Positions 16,743 to 25,474 of a stretch of 64,000 nucleotides of DNA are shown one piece after another. The notes below the pieces were generated by a model. That model was not told the DNA's origin, did no database searches, and worked only from the letters and a program-made list of their open reading frames with translations. The DNA lies in assembly GCF_014194695.1 (NCBI RefSeq), contig NZ_JACIAH010000001.1, positions 496,001 to 560,000 on the forward strand, given 5' to 3'. Within the stretch, counting starts at the first letter, position 1; each line of letters starts with the position of its first letter. Source of the DNA: Rhizobium sp. BK399. GTDB lineage: Bacteria; Pseudomonadota; Alphaproteobacteria; Rhizobiales; Rhizobiaceae. The position numbers and the translations under genes are program-made.

Positions 16743-18155
16743 ATGCAACTCACGAAACGTGAATTCACCAAAGGACTGATCCTGGCAACCGGCTTCGCGA
16801 GCCTCTATCCGGCGAAGGGCATTTCCGCTGACATCAGCGCGACCGAGGCACGCGCGATTGCCAAGGAAGCCTACATCTATGGCTTCCCGATGGTCGACAG
16901 CTACCGCATTCAATACGCCTATTTCGTCAACACCAAAGACCCTGAGTACAAAGGCCCCTGGAACCAGTTGGTCAACATCCCACGTGTCTATACGCCGGCC
17001 GACACGGCGGTGCAGACTCCGAACTCCGATACGCCGTATTCAATGCTCGGCCTGGATCTCCGAGCCGAACCGATGGTGCTGACAGTGCCGCCGATCGAGA
17101 AGGACAGGTACTTCAGTATCCAGCTGATCGACGCCTATACCTTCAACTTCGACTATATTGGCAGTCGCGCGACCGGCAACGACGGCGGGAGCTTTCTGAT
17201 CGCCGGCCCGAGCTGGAAGGGCGAGACGCCAAAAGGCATCAAGAAGGTGATGCGGTCGGAGACCGAACTTGCGCTTGCGGCCTACCGGACGCAGCTCTTC
17301 AATCCGGCCGATCTGGACAACGTGAAGAAAATCCAGGCCGCCTACAAAGCGGAGCCCCTGTCCAAATTCCTCGGCCAGCCCGCCCCGGCCGCGGCGAGCG
17401 CGATCGATTTCGTCAAGCCTCTCACGCCAGACGAAGAGAAGACGTCACCCGAGTTTTTCAGCATTCTCAATTTCGTCCTGCAATTTTGCCCGACCAATCC
17501 ATCCGAAACCGAACTGATGGCGCGCTTTGCCAAGATCGGCATCGGCGGAGGCAAGACCTTCGACGCGAACAAGCTGTCGCCTGAGATGAAGACTGCCTTC
17601 CAGCAGGGAACGGCCGACGCATGGGCGGAAATGGGGACAATGCGGAAACGCTTCGATACCGGCGAAGTGACCTCCGGCGACGTGTTCGGCACACGTGAAT
17701 ATCTGAAGAACAACTACCTCTACCGAATGACGGCTGCCGTCCTCGGTATCTACGGCAACTCGAAGCAGGAAGCGATATACCCGGCTTACGCCGTTGATTC
17801 CGACGGCAAGAAACTCGACGGCGCCAACAGGTACACGGTCCACTTCGCTCCCGGCACGCTGCCACCGGTGAACGCCTTTTGGTCCCTGACCATGTACGAA
17901 CTCCCCCAGAGCCTGCTCGTCGCCAACTCGATTGACCGTTACCTGCTCAATTCACCGATGTTGCCGCAGTTCGTGAAGGACGCCGACGGCGGGCTGACGT
18001 TCTATGTTCAAAACGAATCGCCTGGGAAGGACAGGGAGCCCAACTGGCTTCCTGCACCGAAGGGGCCTTTCGTCGTTGCGATGCGGCTTTATTGGCCAAA
18101 GCCGGAAGCCCTCGACGGCACATGGAAGCATCCGCCGATGACAAAAGTTCAATGA
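16743..18155 (+). CDS. DUF1254/DUF1214 domain exported protein
   Basis: The 470-residue protein has an N-terminal signal-like segment (KREFTKGLILATGFASLYPAKG). The DUF1254 domain (about residues 45-175, including the characteristic NSDTPYSMLGLDLRAEP) and a C-terminal DUF1214 domain (about 355-460, FWSLTMYELPQSLLVANSIDRYLL) follow. The biochemical function of this family is not established. The ATG at 16743 is preceded by GGGGGCAG. It is monocistronic by layout. Confidence 0.88.
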   Translation: MQLTKREFTKGLILATGFASLYPAKGISADISATEARAIAKEAYIYGFPMVDSYRIQYAYFVNTKDPEYKGPWNQLVNIPRVYTPADTAVQTPNSDTPYSMLGLDLRAEPMVLTVPPIEKDRYFSIQLIDAYTFNFDYIGSRATGNDGGSFLIAGPSWKGETPKGIKKVMRSETELALAAYRTQLFNPADLDNVKKIQAAYKAEPLSKFLGQPAPAAASAIDFVKPLTPDEEKTSPEFFSILNFVLQFCPTNPSETELMARFAKIGIGGGKTFDANKLSPEMKTAFQQGTADAWAEMGTMRKRFDTGEVTSGDVFGTREYLKNNYLYRMTAAVLGIYGNSKQEAIYPAYAVDSDGKKLDGANRYTVHFAPGTLPPVNAFWSLTMYELPQSLLVANSIDRYLLNSPMLPQFVKDADGGLTFYVQNESPGKDREPNWLPAPKGPFVVAMRLYWPKPEALDGTWKHPPMTKVQ

Positions 18156-18341
18156 CGGTGGAATATAAGATTGTAATCGCAGGCGCGCATGTAGGGCACA
18201 GAGCGGCAGGCGTTGGACTGGCTATGTCTTAGTTAATAGCCGTGCTTCGTCGCGGGCGGTACAATCAATCATCGGTCGGCATTTAATGGCAACGGCCGCT
18301 TGGGAGTTTTGTGCTTCTGCCTGAGCGGAGCATCGAACCAA

Positions 18342-18557
18342 ATGACCGTCCTATCAAACTTAATCTCCTTCACAGACGTCGACGTCGTATTCGAGGCACT
18401 CTCGGAATGGTGCCACCTGCACAAGAAAGATCCAATCAGCATCGAAGGTTGCCGGGCAGCCTCGATATTCTTCGATCTCTTCCAGGATGGCTACGACACA
18501 AAGGATCGTCTCCTGAGCGCGATTGATCGAAGCGATCCTGCTGAGCAGGTTGAGTAA
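18342..18557 (+). CDS. Small conserved-type hypothetical protein
   Basis: A 71-residue acidic protein (ISFTDVDVVFEALSEWCHLHKKDPIS) with predicted helices and no signal peptide. The ribosome-binding site is weak, so the call rests on its protein-like composition. I do not recognise a family. It lies alone between the DUF1254 gene and the small ABM-like gene. Confidence 0.5.
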   Translation: MTVLSNLISFTDVDVVFEALSEWCHLHKKDPISIEGCRAASIFFDLFQDGYDTKDRLLSAIDRSDPAEQVE

Positions 18558-18743
18558 CTCTTCCCCTTGGATTGAAAAGCGGCGCGTGTCCGGCGGCCCC
18601 CGAAACTGTTGGGCATGTGGCGAACCCAATGGGCGGGTTGCCATACCGCACCTTGCCGTTTTTTCCCGGGCGCGCGGGCGCGTTCGGTGATACGGTGGCG
18701 ACCCGAACGCCCTCGCCTGTAAATCCAAAAGTGGGAGGATCAG

Positions 18744-19013
18744 ATGCCGACAATGTTCGTAAGGCATGAGGTTTCGGACTACGCTGCATGGCGCAAGGTC
18801 TACGACGCGTTTGCCGCCGTGCAGAAGGCAAACGGCGTTACCGCCGAGGCCGTTTACCAAGCCGCCGACAATCCCAACGACGTGACCGTCACCCATGAGT
18901 TTGCCACGGTCGAGGCCGCGCAGGCCTTCGGCAAGCTGGAAGAGTTAAGGGCGGCGATGCGCACTGGCGGCGTTCTGGGCGCGCCAACGGTTTGGCTCAC
19001 CAACAAGGCGTGA
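18744..19013 (+). CDS. Small ABM-like ferredoxin-fold protein
   Basis: An 89-residue protein (MFVRHEVSDYAAWRKVYDAF, then VTHEFATVEAAQAF) that resembles small cyclase or dimeric alpha/beta-barrel proteins. GGGAGGA precedes the ATG at 18744. Function unknown. Confidence 0.75.
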   Translation: MPTMFVRHEVSDYAAWRKVYDAFAAVQKANGVTAEAVYQAADNPNDVTVTHEFATVEAAQAFGKLEELRAAMRTGGVLGAPTVWLTNKA

Positions 19014-19054
19014 ACCCACCCGGATTAATCGATCCGCCGACAGGCTCAGACGCT

Positions 19055-19079
19055 CAAGCACCGCCTAGTGGTGCTTGAA
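19055..19079. terminator. Hairpin between convergent small genes
   Basis: CAAGCACC and GGTGCTTG arms flank a short loop that overlaps the stop codon of the minus-strand 49-residue gene. It lies between two converging genes, so it may terminate both; there is no strong T run. Confidence 0.4.
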
Positions 19080-19214
19080 GTACTGTACCTCGCGCTCGTG
19101 TTTCTCGGCCGCTTCGCGTGATTTGAACGTGCCGAGGTTTTTGCGCTTGTGGGTCTTGGGGTCGACCTTGCGCGAGTAAAGACGATATTCGCCGGACTTT
19201 AGTTTTCGAATCAT
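19065..19214 (-). CDS. 49-residue basic hypothetical protein
   Basis: The minus strand encodes a short basic protein, starting MIRKLKSGEYRLYSRKVDP and continuing with KTHKRKNLGTFKSREAAEKHEREVQYF, from the ATG at 19214 to the stop at 19065. The pattern (a YRLYSRK strand, then a helix beginning SREAAEKHE) is the style of a small family widespread in proteobacteria and looks like a real protein. An upstream GGAGG in the complementary sequence at 19219-19224 gives a good ribosome site. Function unknown; the basic charge suggests nucleic-acid binding. Confidence 0.75.
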   Translation of the reverse strand: MIRKLKSGEYRLYSRKVDPKTHKRKNLGTFKSREAAEKHEREVQYFKHH

Positions 19215-19294
19215 GATGGCCTCCTATGAGCTTGATAATCCTCATGGGAGCATGTCGGTTCCACGCGGGGTGGCGGCGCGCAGAGATGACACCC

Positions 19295-20149
19295 CTAGCG
19301 ACGGAGCTTCAGCGTCCGGCTGTCCTCTCGTCCGAAACCACGAACCTCGATATGGTCCGCCCGGATTTCGACGATGGCGAAGGTATTCTGGCTCTCGGTA
19401 TCAACCATGCCCTTGAAATTCAGGAAATGGCATCCGTCGAGCGTGCCGGAATTGCCCGCGTGGTTATGTCCACTGAAATAGGCGGCCACATGGCCGTGCG
19501 CAGCCAGTAGCGCGATCATCCGTTCGCGGTCCCAGCCGTCATGCTCGTTCGGCGGATAGACTGGGTAGTGGTTCATGACGATGACGCGCTCGCCCGCGGC
19601 ACCGGCGTCCTCGATCTGGCCGGAAAGCCAGGCGAACTGCTCGTCACCAGGCATGGCGTTCCAGTCCTGTGCGTTGGCGGCGCCGGTGGCCCGGAGTTCG
19701 GCCAGCCGGCGAGCGGCAACCTCCCGATCGGCATGCCCCTCCGGCGGCGCAAAGGTGCTGACCTCGTTGCCATTCAATGCAATGAACCGCCAGCCCTGCC
19801 TGACGAAGCTGTAATAGGATGACGCCAGACCGACGCGGCTGGCGACATCGGCCAACCGGTCGGCGGCTACCGCAAAATCATGATTGCCAAGCAGAAAGTA
19901 GTTTTCGTGCTTCAGCCTGTCGTAGACCGGCAAGATGTCGTCGAAGCTCTCGAAATCCCGGTCGATGATGTCGCCGAGTGTGATGACGAAGCTCAGCTCT
20001 TCGCCATTGAAGACTTCGATCGCCTCCGACAGCTTGGCGAGGCTATTTGCATAATGGCGGTCCATCCCGACATGCGGCTCCCTCGCCGCATATTGGGGAT
20101 CTGCGACGACGCCGAAGCGGAGAACGGGAAAATCGGAAAAGGACGTCAT
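19295..20149 (-). CDS. Metallophosphoesterase, ADPRibase-Mn-like
   Basis: A 284-residue calcineurin-like phosphoesterase. Metal-binding motifs are DPQYA (a DxQ start, residues 17-21), GDIIDRD (about 60-66), GNHD (about 91-94), MNHYP and FSGHNH. The DxQ variant instead of DxH is a feature of Mn-dependent ADP-ribose/CDP-alcohol diphosphatases. It is probably cytoplasmic. It runs in the same direction as sodB but lies 105 bp beyond it, across a terminator, so it likely has its own promoter. Confidence 0.85.
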   Translation of the reverse strand: MTSFSDFPVLRFGVVADPQYAAREPHVGMDRHYANSLAKLSEAIEVFNGEELSFVITLGDIIDRDFESFDDILPVYDRLKHENYFLLGNHDFAVAADRLADVASRVGLASSYYSFVRQGWRFIALNGNEVSTFAPPEGHADREVAARRLAELRATGAANAQDWNAMPGDEQFAWLSGQIEDAGAAGERVIVMNHYPVYPPNEHDGWDRERMIALLAAHGHVAAYFSGHNHAGNSGTLDGCHFLNFKGMVDTESQNTFAIVEIRADHIEVRGFGREDSRTLKLRR

Positions 20150-20203
20150 GACAGCGATTTAGGCGCGCCGCATGACACGCCTGTGACGGTCTCGAAACGA
20201 AAA

Positions 20204-20229
20204 CACCCGGCGTTTCGAGGCGCCGGGTG
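20204..20229 (-). terminator. sodB terminator
   Basis: Read on the minus strand, CACCCGGCG, loop, CGCCGGGTG is followed by TTTTCGTTT. It lies 25 bases after the sodB stop codon, a standard intrinsic terminator. Confidence 0.85.
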
Positions 20230-20253
20230 CTGACATCTGTTCTGTCGAACCGC

Positions 20254-20856
20254 TTACTTGGCAGCGGCTTCGTAGCGCTCCAGGACGTAGTCCCAGTTGA
20301 TCAGGCTGTCGACGAAGGCTTCGAGGTACTTCGGACGCGCGTTGCGGTAGTCGATGTAGTAGGAGTGTTCCCACACGTCGACACCGAGGATCGGGGTTGC
20401 GCCGTGCACGAGCGGGTTTTCGCCGTTCGGGGTCTTGGAGATTTCGAGCTTGCCGTTCTTGACGGAAACCCAAGCCCAGCCGGAGCCGAACTGCGTCGTG
20501 CCGGCCGCAATGAAGTCGGCCTTGAACTTGTCGTAGCCGCCGAGATCGGAATTGACCGCAGCTTCGAGCTTGCTCGGCAGCTTGTTGCCGCCGCCGCCCT
20601 TCTTCATCCACTTCCAGAAGTGGACGTGGTTGTAGTGCTGGGCAGCATTGTTGAAGAGGCCGGCATTGGTGCCGAACGACTTCTTCACGACGTCTTCGAG
20701 GGAGAGATCGGAAAGGCCTGCCTCTGCCGCAAGCTTGTTGCCGTTGTCGACATAAGCCTTGTGGTGCTTGTCGTGATGGAATTCCAGGGTTTCCTTCGAC
20801 ATGAAGGGCTGAAGCGCTTCATAGTCATAGGGAAGTTCGGGCAATTCGAAAGCCAT
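20254..20856 (-). CDS. sodB: Fe/Mn superoxide dismutase
   Basis: The 200-residue enzyme starts at the ATG at 20856 (AAAGGAGACC upstream). Metal ligands are His27 region (FHHDKHHKAYV), a His near residue 79 (AAQHYNHVHFW), and the C-terminal Asp/His pair in DVWEHSYYIDY. It disproportionates superoxide in the cytoplasm. Family members of this type in rhizobia may use Fe or Mn; the sequence alone does not settle which. Confidence 0.96.
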   Translation of the reverse strand: MAFELPELPYDYEALQPFMSKETLEFHHDKHHKAYVDNGNKLAAEAGLSDLSLEDVVKKSFGTNAGLFNNAAQHYNHVHFWKWMKKGGGGNKLPSKLEAAVNSDLGGYDKFKADFIAAGTTQFGSGWAWVSVKNGKLEISKTPNGENPLVHGATPILGVDVWEHSYYIDYRNARPKYLEAFVDSLINWDYVLERYEAAAK

Positions 20857-21056
20857 TGCGGGTCTCCTTTGGCAATAGTTTGCGTAATCGGCAGGTGAGG
20901 CGGAACATAGGAGCGCAAGCATGGAGAGGCAACCGGCGAAATATCAAAAAAGACGGACGGAGAGGAAAAATTGCCTTCGCCAAGCACTTGGCTTTGCAGC
21001 CCTAAATCGCTGATCATGGGCGCGTTTCGCAACAGCAGGAAGACGGGGCTCTTCAG

Positions 21057-21386
21057 ATGCAGAGGAATAAAATCCGCTTTTGCATGTTTGCCATCGCAAT
21101 CGCTGCGGCGGGGACCGCCCGCGCCTCCCCAGGCGACGCCTGGCAGCAGTTCGCGACCGAGGTTGAAGGAAAGTGCAAACAGGCGGCGCGAGCCTCGATC
21201 GAGTTTCCGCATGCCGTCGTCGACCCGTTCGGCAGCGAGCACTACGGCATCGCGCTGGTGACCGGCAAGCCGAAGGGTGCGAATGGCTTCGTCAGCTATT
21301 TCTGTGTCTATGACAAGCAGACGAAAGAGGTCGAGTTGGGCAGCGAAATTGAGACGGACGAGATGCGGATTCTACCCGACGAATAA
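21057..21386 (+). CDS. Exported hypothetical protein
   Basis: A 109-residue protein with a signal peptide (FCMFAIAIAAAGTARA) and a mature domain of about 85 residues with two cysteines (KCKQAARA and YFCVYDK) that could form a disulfide. I do not recognise the family. AGAGG lies upstream. It is divergent from sodB. Confidence 0.65.
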   Translation: MQRNKIRFCMFAIAIAAAGTARASPGDAWQQFATEVEGKCKQAARASIEFPHAVVDPFGSEHYGIALVTGKPKGANGFVSYFCVYDKQTKEVELGSEIETDEMRILPDE

Positions 21387-21596
21387 GGTCGTCTGCCGTT
21401 GTTGCACAAACATCACAGGTACGCCCGTCAAACCTGTTGATTGTCATGTTGCGTATTTTGACACCGACACATAGCCGTTTCTAGATGCACGCGGAGCATG
21501 CGTTTACGGACTCACGGCAATTTTCGATCGGTCGCTTAATTAGCTGAAATCCATATTTCGCCGGCGTTTTTGGCAAGTACTTTTGGGGCACAAGTC

Positions 21597-23084
21597 ATGG
21601 TCATGAACTTTTTTCGTCGCGCAGAAGACGGCGGCAAATCGCTGTCGACGACAGGATACCGACCCGCATCAATTACCGATGAGCGCCCGGCCGATGAGCC
21701 GCTGCGTTACGCCATTCCCGACGTCAACGACTTTGCAGCCTTCGGCTCGGCGCTGGAAGAAAACCAGCGGACGTCGGAGGATCTCATGTCGAGCCTCGCA
21801 TCACTGCAGGAACGCGTTTCCTCGCTGCTCGGCACCCACAGCCAGTCGCTGAACGAAACCGGCGCGCTCCGCGCCGAATGCGCGCGAATCAGCTCGCTTC
21901 TCGACTACGAAAGCAACGCGCGCCAGAAGGCCGACCAGGACAACCTTCGCCTCGGCGCCGAAAACAAGGATTTTCGTGCCGACAACACGCAGCTTCGCTC
22001 TGAGATCGAGGCGTTTCGTGACGAGCTGACGAAGCTGCAGGGCGTGCATCAGGTCGCTCGCGAAGAATTCACGATCATCGAAAATCGGCTGCTTGACGCC
22101 GAGCGAGAGCTGACGGATCGCGCCATCGAGTTCGACGAAGCCTCGACGCTGCTGAAGCGCGCCCAGACCGAGCTCGACCAGCGCAGCCGCGAACTCTCGG
22201 CCACCCGTGAGAAGCTCGACAACGAAGCGACGGCACACCAGCTGCTGATCGAAACGTCACGTCGCGAAAACGGCGTCCAGACCCGCGAAATGGCCCGGCT
22301 CAACGAGGAACGCAGCCATCTGAAGTCCAGCCTCATCGAACAAGAAGCCCAGGTGCGCAACCTGCAGATGACGGTTGCCAATCTGAAGCAGGACCTTTCG
22401 CTCGTCGAGGAGCGCCACAAGAGGCTCGAGGTCGAGCATGAGACGCTGCAGGCGTCCTCGGCGCTGGAGATCGCGCACCTGACGACGAAGCATGAGGCGA
22501 TCGGTTCCAAGGCCGAACTCGTGGAAAAGCTTCTCATCACCGCGAACGGCCGCAACAAGATGACCGACGAGGAGCTGCAGGCGGCACGCGCCGATCTGAA
22601 GCGCGTCAAATCGGAACTCGCCACGTCCCTCTCCCGCTCCGAGCGACTTGCCGAAGAACTGCAGCGCGCCCGCACGACCGGCGCTGAAAGCGAGGCCGCC
22701 CGCCGCGAACTCGCGACGCAGGCAAATGAGCTGACCCTGAAGTTGCGTGAAGCCGAAAGCCTGCGCGTGCGCCGCGACCGGGATGCCGACGCACTGCGCC
22801 GCGACATCGACACACGCATGGATTCTGATCGCTACGAAATCGGCCAGCTGCGCACCAGCCTTGAGATCGCCAAGTCGGAGATCCGGCAGCTGCGCGCGGA
22901 GCGCGCCATTCTGACCGGCCAGCTCGAGGTCGCGCGCAGCGAACGGGCTGGTGGTCTTGTCCCCGCCGCCCCTCTTGATGAACACGACGACGTCCGCATG
23001 CCGGCGGCAAGCTTCACGCCAATGATCGACATCTCCGAGAAGTCACTGCGCGCACCGTCGACCGATGGCACGCCCGCCGAATGA
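21597..23084 (+). CDS. Long coiled-coil protein
   Basis: The 495-residue protein (ATG at 21597; an ATG two codons later is also possible) is almost entirely heptad-rich helix from about residue 60 to 460, with many Arg/Glu/Gln/Ala and no glycine or proline breaks. Short non-coiled ends flank this. No ATPase, signal or membrane motif is seen. Such proteins act as cytoplasmic scaffolds or filament-forming elements. It lies 191 bp upstream of a membrane protein and a ClpP-like protein gene on the same strand. The function is unknown; homologues of this layout seem common in rhizobia, but I cannot verify that here. Confidence 0.75.
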   Translation: MVMNFFRRAEDGGKSLSTTGYRPASITDERPADEPLRYAIPDVNDFAAFGSALEENQRTSEDLMSSLASLQERVSSLLGTHSQSLNETGALRAECARISSLLDYESNARQKADQDNLRLGAENKDFRADNTQLRSEIEAFRDELTKLQGVHQVAREEFTIIENRLLDAERELTDRAIEFDEASTLLKRAQTELDQRSRELSATREKLDNEATAHQLLIETSRRENGVQTREMARLNEERSHLKSSLIEQEAQVRNLQMTVANLKQDLSLVEERHKRLEVEHETLQASSALEIAHLTTKHEAIGSKAELVEKLLITANGRNKMTDEELQAARADLKRVKSELATSLSRSERLAEELQRARTTGAESEAARRELATQANELTLKLREAESLRVRRDRDADALRRDIDTRMDSDRYEIGQLRTSLEIAKSEIRQLRAERAILTGQLEVARSERAGGLVPAAPLDEHDDVRMPAASFTPMIDISEKSLRAPSTDGTPAE

Positions 23085-23157
23085 GGCTTGACGGCGTCGG
23101 GCCACGGCCTGATGCCAAGTCTTGCTTTTGCCTGTATTGTATTGGTTTCTTAAGGAG

Positions 23158-23211
23158 CTAAGGCGGATCGCGTGAACAAAGACTTGCGCGACCTGCCTTA
23201 GGTCTTTGTTC
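23158..23211 (+). promoter_or_regulatory. Overlapping, competing hairpins in a leader
   Basis: Two inverted repeats interleave. Stem A pairs 23158-23172 (CTAAGGCGGATCGCG) with 23187-23201 (CGCGACCTGCCTTAG; 13 Watson-Crick pairs, one G-U, one mismatch). Stem B pairs 23174-23183 (GAACAAAGAC) with 23202-23211 (GTCTTTGTTC; 10 perfect pairs). The left arm of B lies in the loop of A, and the connecting loops (1, 3 and 0 bases) are too short for both to form at once. They lie 64 bases upstream of the membrane-protein start. A switch-like leader or DNA palindromes are both possible. Confidence 0.55.
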
Positions 23212-23275
23212 TTATGCATGTCCTCGCCTCGAAGCGGCTCGCTTTCGGCAGGCATGCATTGGCCAGGAGGAGACC

Positions 23276-24577
23276 ATGGCGCTCGGCACGTCGCATCGCT
23301 TGCAGGATGGCATCGAAGCCGTCGAGAGCATGACCCGCTTCGCGTTCGCGATCCTGGCGCTTGCCTCCGGCGTTTACACCTACCTCGGGGTCCGAAGCAT
23401 CCTCGACGGATCGGCAACGGCTGTCTTCTTCGCGGCGCTTATCTATTCCAGCGCCGTTTCGGTGGCGATCTATGCCTTCTGGACCTACATGGCCCGCTTC
23501 TATCCGCACGTAACCAGCGCAGGCGGCCGCGCAGCGATGCTCGGCGTCATGGCGCTCGGCTGCGCGATGATCATCGCCATGTCGAGCTGGCTGAACGCGG
23601 CCGCGCTGGCGGGCTCCGCAGCACTCGAACAGCATCTCGCCGAAACGCTGGAAGACTACACGGCCGACCTCGACCAGGCGCACCAGAACGCGCTTGCCGC
23701 CCAGAGCCTGCTGCCCGACATCCAGCGTACGCAGGAACGGTTTCAGCGGCTAGCCGATCAGGAGCGGGAAACCGGCGCACTGACGGGAACGACGGGCGCC
23801 GGCAGCGTCGTGCAGCTTCTGTCACAAATGGCCTCGCAGCTGACCGAACTGGAAAACGGAATCAACGCCTCGCGCGAGCGGGTGACGACGCTGTTTGACG
23901 AGGGTCGCAAGCATCTCGAAACAATGCGGACGCTGGTGTCGGCGCCGGGTGCGATCAACCCACGTGCCGACCAGTTCGCGGCCGAAGTCGTCGGGCTTTC
24001 TGGCGTCATCACCTCGCTGGAGCAAACCTCGATCGCACCGTCGGTCAAGCGCGCGGCGGAAGACCTGTCGCTCGGCTTCATCGCGCCGGTTGCGGATGGG
24101 CGCGAGGCGGATCTCGCGACACGCCAGGACCAAGTGATGGAGACGATCCGATCCTCCGTTGCGGCGCAATCCAAGGTGCTCTCGCAGGCGGCCGATCAGA
24201 TCCTCGAACGCAAGCCGGTGGCTGAACGGCGGTTTGTGCCGCTCTCCTCGGCGGAGGCCGTGCTGCGCTATGCCGGCGATTTCATTCCGAGTTGGGCCGG
24301 CGCCATATCGATCGACATCCTGCCGGCGGTGCTGATCTTCATGCTGTCGATCGTCCATTCGACGCTGCGCCGCCAGGAACAGCGCCTGCCCTTCGCCGAG
24401 CGGATCACCGCCGCCGAGCTTCTGCAGGCGCTGGAAGTGCAGCGTGAAATCCAGCGCCACGGGGTTAACATCGAGACCGCCGTTGACGCGGCGGAGCGCA
24501 CCGAAACGGCGGACCAATCAAACGTCGCGAACTTCGACCTGTCGGGCAAGGGACCGCGCAAGGGACCGCCCGCATGA
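23276..24577 (+). CDS. Inner-membrane protein with periplasmic/cytoplasmic helical domain
   Basis: The 433-residue protein has three N-terminal hydrophobic helices (about residues 20-40, 45-70 and 85-110). A long, charged helical region (about 115-325) and one more hydrophobic segment near 335-355 (WAGAISIDILPAVLIFMLSIV) follow, then a short polar tail. AGGAGGAGACC precedes the ATG. The stop overlaps the start of the ClpP-like gene by ATGA (24574-24577), which argues for translational coupling. Family unknown; the arrangement suggests it partners with the membrane-tethered protease-like protein. Confidence 0.8.
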   Translation: MALGTSHRLQDGIEAVESMTRFAFAILALASGVYTYLGVRSILDGSATAVFFAALIYSSAVSVAIYAFWTYMARFYPHVTSAGGRAAMLGVMALGCAMIIAMSSWLNAAALAGSAALEQHLAETLEDYTADLDQAHQNALAAQSLLPDIQRTQERFQRLADQERETGALTGTTGAGSVVQLLSQMASQLTELENGINASRERVTTLFDEGRKHLETMRTLVSAPGAINPRADQFAAEVVGLSGVITSLEQTSIAPSVKRAAEDLSLGFIAPVADGREADLATRQDQVMETIRSSVAAQSKVLSQAADQILERKPVAERRFVPLSSAEAVLRYAGDFIPSWAGAISIDILPAVLIFMLSIVHSTLRRQEQRLPFAERITAAELLQALEVQREIQRHGVNIETAVDAAERTETADQSNVANFDLSGKGPRKGPPA

Positions 24578-25374
24578 GACTGGAAACGGCGGGGCAGAAG
24601 TTGAAGAACTACGTGCTCTCCGCCGATGACGGCAGGCTGATGCGGCATGCCTTCCACGCGCTGCTGACGATGGCCGCAATCTTCGTGGTCATCGACTGGC
24701 ATGAAATCAGCGCCGGCAACACCGACACGCCAGCCTTCGATCCGGCGATGCCGGGCGCCCTCCCCATGCTTCCGCCGGCTCTCACCGAGGGCAAGCCACA
24801 AAGCGCACCGGCCGAGATCACCACAGACCCCGAGCTCCTCAAGAAGGCGATCCGCTTCGAACTGCAACCTGACGGCGTGCTGCTCGCGCAAGGCACGATC
24901 GAACCGGGCGCGGCCGCGCGTTTCGAGGCTGAGATCAAAGCTCGTGGCGAGTATGTCAGAACAATTTCGCTCGACTCACCGGGCGGGTCGATCGGCGACG
25001 CGATCGCCATCTCCACGGTTATCCGCGAACGCAAGATCGCAACCAGCGTTGCTGGCGGCGCACTTTGCGTCTCCTCCTGCCCGATCGTCATGGCGGGCGG
25101 CGTCGTGCGAATGGCGGAGAAGGACTCCGTCATCGGCGTGCATCAGATTTTCAATGGCACCAGCGAAAAGCTGTCGCCGGAACGTGCCATGTCGGAAGCG
25201 CAGCGCACCACCGCTGACGTCACCCGTCATCTCGACGAGATGGGCATCAAGCCCGGCCTCTGGATTCACGCGATGGAAACGCCGCCCGACCAGCTCTACT
25301 ATCTCTCGCCCGACGAGATGAAGGACTTCGCGCTGGTTACGCCGACTGCCCCGGTAGCTAAGAAGACGAAATAG
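24574..25374 (+). CDS. Membrane-anchored ClpP-like serine protease homologue (COG3904 type)
   Basis: A 266-residue protein with one N-terminal membrane helix (about residues 25-42) and a C-terminal ClpP/crotonase-fold domain (about 95-255). Key elements are SLDSPGGSIGDA (132-143, substrate-strand glycine pair), LCVSSCPIVMAGG (Ser167 or 168 as candidate nucleophile) and GVHQIF (His190), which line up with the Ser/His sites of ClpP. The domain should face the periplasm. It overlaps the upstream membrane-protein gene by four bases. Likely partner or substrate unknown; it could resemble SppA-type membrane proteolysis. Confidence 0.8.
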   Translation: MRLETAGQKLKNYVLSADDGRLMRHAFHALLTMAAIFVVIDWHEISAGNTDTPAFDPAMPGALPMLPPALTEGKPQSAPAEITTDPELLKKAIRFELQPDGVLLAQGTIEPGAAARFEAEIKARGEYVRTISLDSPGGSIGDAIAISTVIRERKIATSVAGGALCVSSCPIVMAGGVVRMAEKDSVIGVHQIFNGTSEKLSPERAMSEAQRTTADVTRHLDEMGIKPGLWIHAMETPPDQLYYLSPDEMKDFALVTPTAPVAKKTK

Positions 25375-25474
25375 TGGCAAGTTCGGAAAGCTGCGCGGAG
25401 CTGCCGGCAAGTCAGCAGGGGCTGAGAGAATTGCTGGTTAAAGCTCGCAGCACGGCTTGACTGACGTTGGTAGC

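Noticed and set aside
23158..23211. H-type pseudoknot formed by both stems
   Set aside because: Connectors of 1, 3 and 0 bases cannot cross stems of 10 and 15 pairs, so I treat the stems as alternatives.
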